Assembly: GCA_024278725.1 (NCBI GenBank)
Contig: JAJRSQ010000034.1
Location: forward strand, 1-6,720
From: Chloroflexota bacterium
Lineage (GTDB): Bacteria > Chloroflexota > Anaerolineae > 4572-78
Direction of reading: 5' to 3'
DNA: 6,720 bases
The position numbers and the translations under genes are program-made. The notes under the pieces were generated by a model. The model did not search any database, had not been told where the DNA came from, and saw nothing but the letters and a program-made list of their open reading frames with translations. The number at the start of each line of letters is the position of its first letter. Position 1 is the stretch's first letter. This document shows positions 1 to 5,328 of the stretch, piece by piece.

Positions 1-248
1 GGACCGTACGCCGTCCCCGCCGTTCCCGCCATTCAAGCAGTGAAAAAATAATCATCGGGAGTATCTATACAGCCATCAGTGTGACAAATGTCATTGCGAG
101 CGAAGCGAAGTTGAAAATACCCGAAAGGTGCAATCTCCGTGAATGTCAGTGGAGATTGCTTCGGCGCAAAAAACGCGCCTCGCAATGACATTTCACAAAT
201 CCTCCCCGGATTCCAATTGAGCCATTTCATGCAAATCCGTGAAATTCA
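1..248. other. Left-edge region without a convincing gene
   Basis: Positions 1-85 are C-rich at first and then AT-rich. One frame gives a short tail ending in TAA at 49-51 (last residues IQAVKK), and a second gives a Pro-rich tail ending in TGA at 41-43. Either could be the 3' end of a gene entering from the left, but about 15 codons are too few to decide. Positions 86-193 are a palindromic repeat, listed separately. Positions 194-248 lead into the channel gene. They contain TTGAGC at 217-222 and a poor -10-like TGAAAT at 240-245, which is not enough to call a promoter. No terminator with a T tract is visible. Confidence 0.5.
86..193. repeat. Palindromic interspersed repeat (REP/MITE-like)
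   Basis: Perfect 15-bp terminal inverted repeats (AAATGTCATTGCGAG at 86-100 and its complement at 179-193) enclose a second inverted repeat, GCAATCTCC at 130-138 against GGAGATTGC at 151-159, with a 12-base loop. A side hairpin lies in the right arm (GGCGC 163-167 against GCGCC 175-179) and a weak one in the left arm (ACC 119-121 against GGT 127-129). The ATTGCGAG...CTCGCAATGA design, with an internal GCAATCTCC arm, matches from memory a widespread class of palindromic bacterial repeats; I could not search for other copies. It has no coding capacity and probably folds into a branched hairpin in DNA or RNA. ACAAAT occurs at 84-89 and 195-200 and could be a trace of target duplication, but it overlaps the repeat end. 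Confidence 0.8.
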
Positions 249-1337
249 ATGCAGAATATATTAATGGTTGAACCCATGCATCATCCGGTAAACAAACATT
301 TTTTGCGCCACCGAATAATCCTCACCATTGGCTTGCTGCTGCTCATCGTCACCGGCGGCACAGCGGGCTATTGGCTCATTGAGGGCTGGACGCCGTTGGA
401 CGCACTGTATATGACCACCATCACTCTGACCACCGTCGGCTTCGGCGAGCTGTACCCCCTTTCAGCGGCGGGGCGGGCGTTCACCATCGCGTTGATTGTC
501 GGCGGGCTGGGGATTTTCGGGTTCATCTCATCGACGCTGGTCAATTCACTGGCGTCGGGAGAACTGCGCGAGCGATTCATTTCCGGGCGGAGGAAACGCA
601 TGCTGGAAAAATTACACCATCACGATATTGTTTGCGGTTTTGGCAGAATGGGACAGCACGTGTGCCGGGAACTGGCAGACCAAAACAAGCAATTCGTCAT
701 CATCGACACCAACCCCGACGCCGTCGCGTGCGCGGAAGAGCAGGGTTTCCTCGCCGTCCTCGGCGATGCCACCACCGAAGAAACGCTGGTGCAGGCGGGC
801 ATTCATCGCGCCCGCAGCCTGTTCGCCGTCATCAATTCCGATGCCAGCAACGTCTTCACCGTCCTCACCGCGCGGGCGCTCGAACCCGATTTGGTCATCG
901 TGGCGCGGGTGGATCAAAATGAGACCATCTCCAAATTGAAGCGCGCCGGGGCAAACGAAGTGATTGCGCCGTATATGCTCGGCGGGCGGCGGATGGTGCA
1001 TTATGTGGAACAGCCCGGCGTGGTCGATTTTCTGGACGTGGTCATGCGTTCATCCGAACTGGAGTTGCGGCTGGTGGAAATGGAACTCACCGCCGATTCG
1101 CCACTGGTGGGCAAATCGCTTCGGGAAGCCAACCTCCGCTCGCAGGTCGGGGTGAATGTCCTCTCCGTGCATGCCCCCGGCGAGCCGCCCACCACCACCA
1201 TCCGGCTGGATGAACCCCTGCAAATCGGCACGCATCTGATAATTTTGGGCACACCGGCGCAAATTGACGCGATGTCAGCCTTCGCCTCGCACATCCCGGC
1301 AAATCGGAGTGGACACATTGAACCGCACATCCATTGA
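249..1337 (+). CDS. RCK-domain potassium channel (MthK/Kch-like)
   Basis: Predicted 362-residue membrane K+ channel subunit. Visible in order are a first membrane helix (about 22-46), a pore helix with selectivity filter TTVGFGE (61-67), a second helix (about 75-101), an RCK_N Rossmann domain (about 123-240) with nucleotide motif GFGRMG (130-135) and an acidic residue ending beta-2 (D153), then an RCK_C domain (about 272-348). The 2TM-filter-RCK plan and length match MthK, a homotetramer gated through a cytosolic ring by ligands such as Ca2+; the ligand here is unknown. The start is uncertain: ATG 249 has no Shine-Dalgarno, nor do the in-frame ATGs at 264 and 276, so initiation may be weak or leaderless. 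A strong internal ribosome site precedes Met118 (see separate entry). The 3' end overlaps the next gene by 20 bases. The family call is firm; ion preference is inferred from the filter. Confidence 0.93.
   Translation: MQNILMVEPMHHPVNKHFLRHRIILTIGLLLLIVTGGTAGYWLIEGWTPLDALYMTTITLTTVGFGELYPLSAAGRAFTIALIVGGLGIFGFISSTLVNSLASGELRERFISGRRKRMLEKLHHHDIVCGFGRMGQHVCRELADQNKQFVIIDTNPDAVACAEEQGFLAVLGDATTEETLVQAGIHRARSLFAVINSDASNVFTVLTARALEPDLVIVARVDQNETISKLKRAGANEVIAPYMLGGRRMVHYVEQPGVVDFLDVVMRSSELELRLVEMELTADSPLVGKSLREANLRSQVGVNVLSVHAPGEPPTTTIRLDEPLQIGTHLIILGTPAQIDAMSAFASHIPANRSGHIEPHIH
589..602 (+). promoter_or_regulatory. Internal ribosome binding site and ATG for free RCK subunit
   Basis: GGAGG at 589-593, a 6-base spacer, then an in-frame ATG at 600-602 (codon 118) lie just after the second membrane helix and just before the RCK_N domain (about residue 123). 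This is a near-ideal Shine-Dalgarno, whereas the gene's own start at 249 has none. Initiation here would give a soluble 245-residue protein of RCK_N plus RCK_C. In MthK an internal start at Met107 is known to produce such subunits, which complete the octameric gating ring. That this site is used is inference: GGAGG also encodes part of an Arg-rich juxtamembrane stretch (CGG AGG). Confidence 0.6.
1306..1320 (+). promoter_or_regulatory. Ribosome binding site that sets the TTG start of the mevalonate kinase
   Basis: GGAG at 1306-1309 is followed by 8 bases and TTG at 1318-1320. This start places the family's N-terminal APGK motif at residues 10-13, as expected. The alternatives are a GTG at 1309, which overlaps the GGAG, and a TTG at 1264, which lacks a ribosome site and would add 18 unrelated residues. 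The site lies inside the last codons of the channel gene, suggesting translational coupling. Confidence 0.65.
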
Positions 1338-2259
1338 GGCGTCCGCCCCCGGAAAAATCATCCTGTTCGGCGAGCACTCGGTGGTGTACGGGCAGCCCGC
1401 CATCGCCGTGCCGGTCTCGCAGGTGCGGGCGCAGTGTCGGGTGGATGGCGGCACTGCGGGCGCGGGTATTCTTTTGCGCGCCCCGGACATTGACCGGCGC
1501 GCATATCTTTCGGAAACGGGGGATGATGACCCGCTGGCGAGCGTCATCCGTCGCACCCTGACCGCGCTGGGGCTTGCCACCCCGCCGGATGTGACAATCA
1601 CCGTCACATCCACCATCCCCATTGCATGCGGCATGGGGAGCGGCGCGGCAATTTCCGCCGCCATCATCCGCGCATTGGGCGAATTTTTTCAACACCCCTT
1701 CGACCCGCAAACCGTATCGGACATCGCCTTTGAAGTGGAGAAAATTTACCACGGCACGCCATCGGGCATTGACAACACCGTGGTGGCGTTCGCCCAGCCC
1801 ATCTTTTTCGTGAAAGGGCAGCCCATTGAACGGCTGACCGTCGGGGCGCCGCTCACGTTCATCATCGGCGATACGGGCATCAAAAGCCCAACCTACAAAG
1901 TTGTGGGCGATTTGCGCGCCCGTCGGGGGAAAAATCCGGCGCATTATGATGCTGTTTTCATGCGGATGGGCGCGCTGGCGCGGGCGGCGCGGGCGGCAAT
2001 TGAGCGCGGAGACGAGGCGGCAGCGGGGAAATTGATGGGGGAAAATCACGCCATTCTGCGCGAGTTGGGCATTTCGCACCCCAAGTTGGACGCGCTGGTT
2101 TCGGCGGCGATGGATGCGGGTGCGCTCGGCGCGAAACTGTCCGGCGCGGGCTGGGGGGGGAATATGATTGCGCTGGCGGCGCCGGAAAATGCCGCCGATG
2201 TGCGGGCGGCGCTGGCGGCGGCGGGCGCGGTGCGGGTCATCGAAACGGTGGTGCGGTGA
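1318..2259 (+). CDS. mvk: Mevalonate kinase (GHMP kinase family)
   Basis: Phosphorylates mevalonate with ATP to 5-phosphomevalonate in the mevalonate route to isopentenyl diphosphate; cytosolic. From TTG 1318 it is 313 residues, typical of bacterial and archaeal members. GHMP motif 1 (PGKIILFGEHSVVYG) is at 11-25. The phosphate loop PIACGMGSGAA is at 101-111, GTPSGID at 146-152 with candidate catalytic base D152, and motif 3 (KLSGAGWGGNMIAL) at 273-286. Two departures from the usual patterns are visible: GSG instead of GSS in the phosphate loop, and Trp279 where motif 3 normally has Gly. Both could be lineage-typical. The gene starts inside the channel gene and ends 2 bases before the tRNA promoter, with no terminator of its own, so transcripts probably run through the tRNA to the terminator at 2388-2420. 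No other pathway gene is in the window. A different small-molecule GHMP kinase is possible, but GEHSVVYG and GTPSGID favour mevalonate kinase. Confidence 0.88.
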   Translation: MNRTSIEASAPGKIILFGEHSVVYGQPAIAVPVSQVRAQCRVDGGTAGAGILLRAPDIDRRAYLSETGDDDPLASVIRRTLTALGLATPPDVTITVTSTIPIACGMGSGAAISAAIIRALGEFFQHPFDPQTVSDIAFEVEKIYHGTPSGIDNTVVAFAQPIFFVKGQPIERLTVGAPLTFIIGDTGIKSPTYKVVGDLRARRGKNPAHYDAVFMRMGALARAARAAIERGDEAAAGKLMGENHAILRELGISHPKLDALVSAAMDAGALGAKLSGAGWGGNMIALAAPENAADVRAALAAAGAVRVIETVVR

Positions 2260-2261
2260 CA

Positions 2262-2289
2262 TTGACAATTGCGCTGTTTTGAGTATGAT
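2262..2289 (+). promoter_or_regulatory. Sigma-70-type promoter of tRNA-Leu
   Basis: A perfect -35 TTGACA (2262-2267), a 16-base spacer and -10 TATGAT (2284-2289, five of six consensus bases) predict a transcription start near 2296, about 5 bases before the tRNA. It begins 3 bases after the mevalonate kinase stop codon. It is the best consensus promoter in the window. Confidence 0.85.
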
Positions 2290-2300
2290 AGGGGCAAATC

Positions 2301-2387
2301 GGACCGGTGGCGGAATAGGCAGACGCAGAGGACTTAAAATCCTCTGTCCGCGAGGACGTGTGGGTTCGAGTCCCACCCGGTCCACCA
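2301..2387 (+). tRNA. tRNA-Leu (anticodon TAA)
   Basis: A complete cloverleaf can be drawn. The acceptor stem is GGACCGG 2301-2307 with CCGGTCC 2377-2383. The D stem is GCG 2310-2312 with CGC 2324-2326. The anticodon stem is GAGGA 2328-2332 with TCCTC 2340-2344, and its 7-base loop carries anticodon TAA at 2335-2337. A long class II variable arm (GTCC 2346-2349 with GGAC 2354-2357) follows, then the T arm GTGGG 2360-2364 with CCCAC 2372-2376 and a TTCGAGT loop. Discriminator A2384 and an encoded CCA (2385-2387) fit leucine. It decodes UUA and, by wobble, UUG. It has its own promoter and terminator. tRNA-Leu genes are common integration sites, but no integrase or duplicated 3' end is visible here. 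Confidence 0.97.
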
Positions 2388-2420
2388 AAACCCTCCACTA
2401 TTGTGGGGGGGTTTCTTTTT
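2388..2420 (+). terminator. Rho-independent terminator after tRNA-Leu
   Basis: Directly after the tRNA CCA, AAACCCTCCAC (2388-2398) pairs with GTGGGGGGGTTT (2403-2414) around a TATT loop, allowing one bulged G and one G-T pair. The tract CTTTTT (2415-2420) follows. It should end tRNA transcripts and any read-through from the channel/kinase genes. Confidence 0.8.
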
Positions 2421-2425
2421 GGGGG

Positions 2426-2470
2426 AAAAAATTCCCTCTCCCCTGGGGGAGAGGGTTAGGGAGAGGGGGG
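2426..2470 (-). terminator. Terminator of the alpha/beta hydrolase within a CCCTCTCCC-type repeat
   Basis: Read on the minus strand from the hydrolase stop, CCCTCTCCCC (complement of 2446-2455) folds against GGGGAGAGGG (complement of 2434-2443) with a very short loop, followed by AATTTTTT (complement of 2426-2433). This fits a rho-independent terminator. A second GGGAGAGGGG copy at 2459-2468 can compete for the same arm. The CCCTCTCCC/GGGAGAGGG-TTAGGG pattern resembles, from memory, an interspersed intergenic repeat seen in many bacteria, so the terminator may be a recruited repeat. It lies back to back with the tRNA terminator. Confidence 0.65.
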
Positions 2471-2474
2471 AAAT

Positions 2475-3278
2475 CTACCCCTCTAAAAACGCCAGAATAT
2501 CATCCGCCGATTGTTCCGGCAGTTGGATGAAATAGCCGTGTCCCGCATCCGGGTAGCGGATGACTCGCGCGTGCGGAATCTGCCCGGCGATGATGTCGGT
2601 GTTGCCGGGCGGAACCAGCGCGTCTTTTTCGCCCGTTTGCAGCAAAACGGGCATCTTCAGTGCCGGCAAACGGTCGAAGGTGTCATGCGTGGCGATAATC
2701 GCGCCCAGTTGCGCCTCATACGCGAAGCGGGGTTGTTCGGGCAATTCCAACTCGCGCTGAAGCCGCGCTTCCAGCATCTCCCGGTTGGCGGCGATGAATT
2801 CCGGGGGGTACATAATCTGCCATCCCCGCCGAATGTCCGCCGCGCGGTCGCCGGTGGTTTCCGCCGTGAGAATCTTCAGCGCCTCCGGCGGCGTGCGCAC
2901 CACATGCTCGCCGCCCGCCACGGTGCAGCCCAGCACCAGCTTGCGCACTCGCGCCGGGTAATCCAGCGCGATGTGCTGGGCAATCATCCCTCCCATCGAA
3001 ACGCCGTACACGTGCGCCCGGTCAATCTCCAGCGCGTCCAATAGCCCCACCGCATCGGCGGCGAACTGCGGCATAGTGTACGGAGCGGGCGGTTTGTCGC
3101 TCAACCCCGCCCCCCGATTGTCGAACAAAATGACCCGGTGACGGGTGGTAAGGCGTTCAATCTGCGCCTCCGACCAACTCCGCAATGAACCGCCCAACCC
3201 CATCACCATCAGCAGGGGTGTTCCTTCGCCAACTGTTTCAAAATAGATGGATATATCATTCACCGTGGTAAAAGGCAT
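2475..3278 (-). CDS. Alpha/beta-fold hydrolase
   Basis: Predicted cytosolic hydrolase of 267 residues, a normal length for the fold. The nucleophile elbow GVSMGG puts the catalytic serine at S94. The likely acid is D219 (EKDALVP) and the histidine H247 (DAGHGYF). An oxyanion-type MGLGG lies at 26-30 and FDNRGAGLSDKP at 52-63. The overall pattern resembles the 3-oxoadipate enol-lactonase/haloperoxidase-like group, but the substrate cannot be read from the sequence. ATG 3278 is chosen because GGAG lies 9 bases upstream. A longer reading to 3356 would start inside the -35 box and adds residues unlike the family. There is no signal peptide. It is divergent from the acyl-CoA dehydrogenase across about 175 bases and convergent with tRNA-Leu. 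A role in fatty or aromatic acid metabolism is only suggested by that neighbour. Confidence 0.9.
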   Translation of the reverse strand: MPFTTVNDISIYFETVGEGTPLLMVMGLGGSLRSWSEAQIERLTTRHRVILFDNRGAGLSDKPPAPYTMPQFAADAVGLLDALEIDRAHVYGVSMGGMIAQHIALDYPARVRKLVLGCTVAGGEHVVRTPPEALKILTAETTGDRAADIRRGWQIMYPPEFIAANREMLEARLQRELELPEQPRFAYEAQLGAIIATHDTFDRLPALKMPVLLQTGEKDALVPPGNTDIIAGQIPHARVIRYPDAGHGYFIQLPEQSADDILAFLEG

Positions 3279-3327
3279 ACCGTATTTCTCCATTGTTTTT
3301 ATGGGAACATTCTCAGAACACTTTTCC

Positions 3328-3356
3328 AGTATAATGATATTGTATGCTACACTCAA
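3328..3356 (-). promoter_or_regulatory. Promoter of the alpha/beta hydrolase
   Basis: On the minus strand, TTGAGT (3356-3351) and TATACT (3333-3328) are separated by 17 bases, a good sigma-70 match (four and five of six consensus bases). Transcription should start near 3321, giving a leader of about 43 bases before ATG 3278. This also rules out translation from the upstream ATG at 3356. Confidence 0.7.
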
Positions 3357-3375
3357 AAAATGAGCAATTTATATT

Positions 3376-3403
3376 TTGCGGTTTACGCAATGCGTTATAA
3401 AAT
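3376..3403 (+). promoter_or_regulatory. Putative promoter/operator of the acyl-CoA dehydrogenase
   Basis: The inverted repeat TTGCG (3376-3380), 5 bases, CGCAA (3386-3390) is followed by a -10-like TAAAAT (3398-3403). TTGCGG at 3376-3381 could act as the -35 with a 16-base spacer. The predicted start near 3410 leaves a leader of about 44 bases containing AAGGAGAG (3441-3448). A closely similar block stands upstream of the phosphatase at 6621-6650 (minus). The palindrome overlapping the -35 and spacer suggests a repressor or activator site; no regulator gene is in the window. Confidence 0.45.
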
Positions 3404-3453
3404 ACTACCGGTCAATTGAAACCAATTAATTTCACATCTGAAGGAGAGTTACT

Positions 3454-4629
3454 ATGATGGCAAACAGCAATGGCGCTTCTGCCGGGATTACGTTCCAACT
3501 GACAGAAGAACAAAAGATGATCCAAAAGCTCGCCCGCGATTTTGCGCGCAATGAAATCGCTCCGCACGCGGAACATTTCGATAAAACGCATGAATATCCG
3601 TGGGACATTGTGAAAAAAGGTCAGGAATTGGGTTTGACCACCATCAATGTGCCGGAAGAATACGGCGGGCTGGGGTTAAGTTTGTTCGAGGAAATGTTAG
3701 TTTCGGAAGAATTGGCGTGGGGATGTTCCGGCATCAGCCTGTGTATCACCATCAACAACTTAGCCTCTCTGCCGCTGTTGGTTGCCGCCAACGAGGCGCA
3801 GAAGCAGGAATATTTCGGGCGGCTGGTGGACGGCAAAATGGCGGCATACGCCCTCACCGAACCTTCCGCCGGTTCCGATGTACTGGGCATCCGCACCACC
3901 GCCCGCAAAGACGGCGACGACTATATTTTGAACGGGACGAAAACCTTCATCACCGGCGCAACCGTCGCCGACTGGTTCACGGTCTTCGCCTACACCAACC
4001 CCGAAGCGAAACACAAAGGCATGAGCGCCTTCATCGTTGACCGCAATCTGCCCGGCGTGAGCGTCAGCAAACCGTTCGACAAACTCGGTCAGCGCGCTTC
4101 CGACACGGCAGAAATCATTCTGGAAGATGTCCGTGTGCCCGCCAAAAATATGCTGGGCAAAGAAGGGGACGGCTTCATCATCGCCATGAAAGTGTTCGAC
4201 AACTCGCGCCCCGGCGTTGCCGCCGCCGCCGTCGGGATTGCCCAACGGGCATTCGACGAAGCGATGCAATATGCGCTGGAACGGACGACGATGGGCAAAC
4301 CCATCTACAAACATCAAGCCATCGGGCATTTGTTGGCAGATATGGCAACCAATATCGAAGCCGCCCGCCTGCTCACGTGGCAAGCCGCCATTGCCGTTGA
4401 CGAAGGGCATCCGAGCATCAAGCTGGCATCTATGGCAAAATCCTTCGCGGCGGACAAAGGGATGCAACTCTGCACCGACGCGGTACAGATATTCGGCGGA
4501 TACGGGTTCATCACCGAATATCCCGTGGAAAAACTGATGCGCGACATGAAAATCATGCAGATTTACGAAGGGACGAGCCAAATTCAACGGTATGTCATCA
4601 TCCGCGAATTGGCGCGCGAATACAGCTAA
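3454..4629 (+). CDS. Acyl-CoA dehydrogenase
   Basis: FAD flavoenzyme introducing a trans-2,3 double bond into acyl-CoA thioesters, the first step of beta-oxidation or of branched-chain acyl-CoA breakdown; electrons normally pass to electron-transfer flavoprotein. The 391 residues are full family length. Visible are the N-terminal helical domain (about 15-130), signature 1 ALTEPSAGSD (133-142) opening the beta domain with FITGA and W174, and a C-terminal helical domain with FGGYGFITEYPVEKLMRD (347-364). IYEGTSQIQ follows, in which E372 is the expected catalytic base of the short-chain/butyryl type. K360 replaces the usual Arg of PVER. Two ATGs stand in tandem (3454, 3457); GGAG at 3443-3446 is 7 bases before the first. 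It is monocistronic, with a terminator at 4647-4682. Chain-length or branched-chain specificity cannot be fixed. No ETF, thiolase or hydratase gene is nearby. Confidence 0.96.
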   Translation: MMANSNGASAGITFQLTEEQKMIQKLARDFARNEIAPHAEHFDKTHEYPWDIVKKGQELGLTTINVPEEYGGLGLSLFEEMLVSEELAWGCSGISLCITINNLASLPLLVAANEAQKQEYFGRLVDGKMAAYALTEPSAGSDVLGIRTTARKDGDDYILNGTKTFITGATVADWFTVFAYTNPEAKHKGMSAFIVDRNLPGVSVSKPFDKLGQRASDTAEIILEDVRVPAKNMLGKEGDGFIIAMKVFDNSRPGVAAAAVGIAQRAFDEAMQYALERTTMGKPIYKHQAIGHLLADMATNIEAARLLTWQAAIAVDEGHPSIKLASMAKSFAADKGMQLCTDAVQIFGGYGFITEYPVEKLMRDMKIMQIYEGTSQIQRYVIIRELAREYS

Positions 4630-4646
4630 AACCGCACCTGAATCAC

Positions 4647-4682
4647 AACGGGGATTGGCTCATCACCAATCCCCGTTTTTTT
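4647..4682 (+). terminator. Rho-independent terminator of acyl-CoA dehydrogenase
   Basis: A perfect 12-bp stem (AACGGGGATTGG 4647-4658 with its complement at 4666-4677) with a 7-base loop CTCATCA is followed by a run of seven T (4676-4682). It begins 17 bases after the stop codon. On the minus strand the stem lacks a proper T tract, so it is a weaker candidate for ending the convergent SH3b transcript. Confidence 0.93.
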
Positions 4683-4695
4683 GTCCATTGCCGCA

Positions 4696-5316
4696 TTACG
4701 GCGCGTCGGCGGGCGCTAAAAAGTCCTGCACCACCCAACCTTCCGTGCCATCCGGGTGGCGAATATACCACCAGATGTAATCTTCCCCGTTTTCATCATC
4801 TTTGGGACCGCTCAACAATTCCAGCACCACATCGGGGCTTTCTTCCGCCAGCCCGACCCGGGCATTGTTCCGCCCCGGTCCGGCGCGCATACTCAACCCC
4901 AGCCCATCCGTGCCGAACACTTTGGCATATTCCCCCACCACCAGCGAACCGCCACCCGACGCAGCGGGGGTCGTCGCATCCGGTGTCGCCGCCGTATCGG
5001 CGGGCGTCGCCGTATCGGCGGCAGAAGTGGGCGTCGCTTCCACCACCGCCGCCGTCGCGGTGGATGTCGGGGTGAGCACCGGCTCAACCAACGGCGGCAG
5101 CACTTCGGGCGTAGGGGTAATGGCGCTTTGGCGCACCAAATTCACCACCCCCAGCCCCACCAATCCAATCACAATCAATCCTGCCAGCCCGCCGATGATA
5201 ATCCACACCAGCGGAAACCCGATTTCCGCCGTCTCGGCATCTTCCAAACGGCGGGGACGCCGGCGACGGCGGTCTGAGGGGTCAAATGAATTCTTGGGGT
5301 CGTGTTCGTTATCCAT
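4696..5316 (-). CDS. Membrane-anchored protein with C-terminal bacterial SH3 domain
   Basis: A 206-residue protein with a cytoplasmic N-terminus rich in Arg (RRRRRPRR, 16-23) and acidic residues, a single membrane helix (about 34-60), a low-complexity Thr/Pro/Ala linker (about 66-123) and a C-terminal SH3b domain (about 126-203). SH3b hallmarks are GLGLSMRAGPGRNNARVG (138-155), resembling the usual LNVRSGPS pattern, and WWYIRHPDGTEGWV (182-195). The positive-inside rule places the SH3b domain outside the membrane, where such domains often bind peptidoglycan or other wall polymers; its ligand is unknown. Two imperfect 18-base tandem units (4991-5003 and 5009-5021 share 13 bases) encode ADTATP/ADTAAT in the linker, a sign of repeat-driven length change. 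The start is firm: AGGAG lies 6 bases before ATG. It follows the phosphatase gene by 12 bases, so it is very likely in the same operon and could serve as an envelope-side partner. Confidence 0.88.
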   Translation of the reverse strand: MDNEHDPKNSFDPSDRRRRRPRRLEDAETAEIGFPLVWIIIGGLAGLIVIGLVGLGVVNLVRQSAITPTPEVLPPLVEPVLTPTSTATAAVVEATPTSAADTATPADTAATPDATTPAASGGGSLVVGEYAKVFGTDGLGLSMRAGPGRNNARVGLAEESPDVVLELLSGPKDDENGEDYIWWYIRHPDGTEGWVVQDFLAPADAP

Positions 5317-5328
5317 GCCGTTCTCCTG

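Noticed and set aside
1..51. C-terminal end of a gene entering from the left edge
   Set aside because: Two different frames give plausible short tails (stops at 41-43 and 49-51); with at most 16 codons neither can be chosen.
33..230. Small minus-strand frame (65 codons) through the left palindromic repeat
   Set aside because: Most of it is translation of the repeat itself, with no ribosome site or family resemblance.
2301..2387. tRNA-Leu as an integration site of a genomic island
   Set aside because: No integrase, no duplicated tRNA 3' end and no compositional break follows; the next genes look like chromosomal housekeeping genes.
1087..2388. Long minus-strand open frame (433 codons) antisense to the channel, mevalonate kinase and tRNA
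   Set aside because: It lies opposite two genes with clear family motifs plus a tRNA; the translation is Arg/Pro/His/Gly-rich with no recognisable domain, typical of antisense frames in GC-rich DNA.
3279..3356. Upstream 26-codon extension of the alpha/beta hydrolase
   Set aside because: Its ATG lies in the -35 box of the likely promoter, it has no ribosome site, and the added residues do not fit the fold; ATG 3278 has GGAG 9 bases upstream.
3760..4587. Minus-strand open frame (275 codons) opposite the acyl-CoA dehydrogenase
   Set aside because: It is fully inside a complete dehydrogenase gene with both family signatures; the composition is that of a shadow frame.
4991..5021. Tandem repeat in the SH3b gene as a CRISPR-like or regulatory repeat
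   Set aside because: There are only two 18-base units, in frame and encoding the Thr/Pro/Ala linker; ordinary low-complexity coding sequence explains them.
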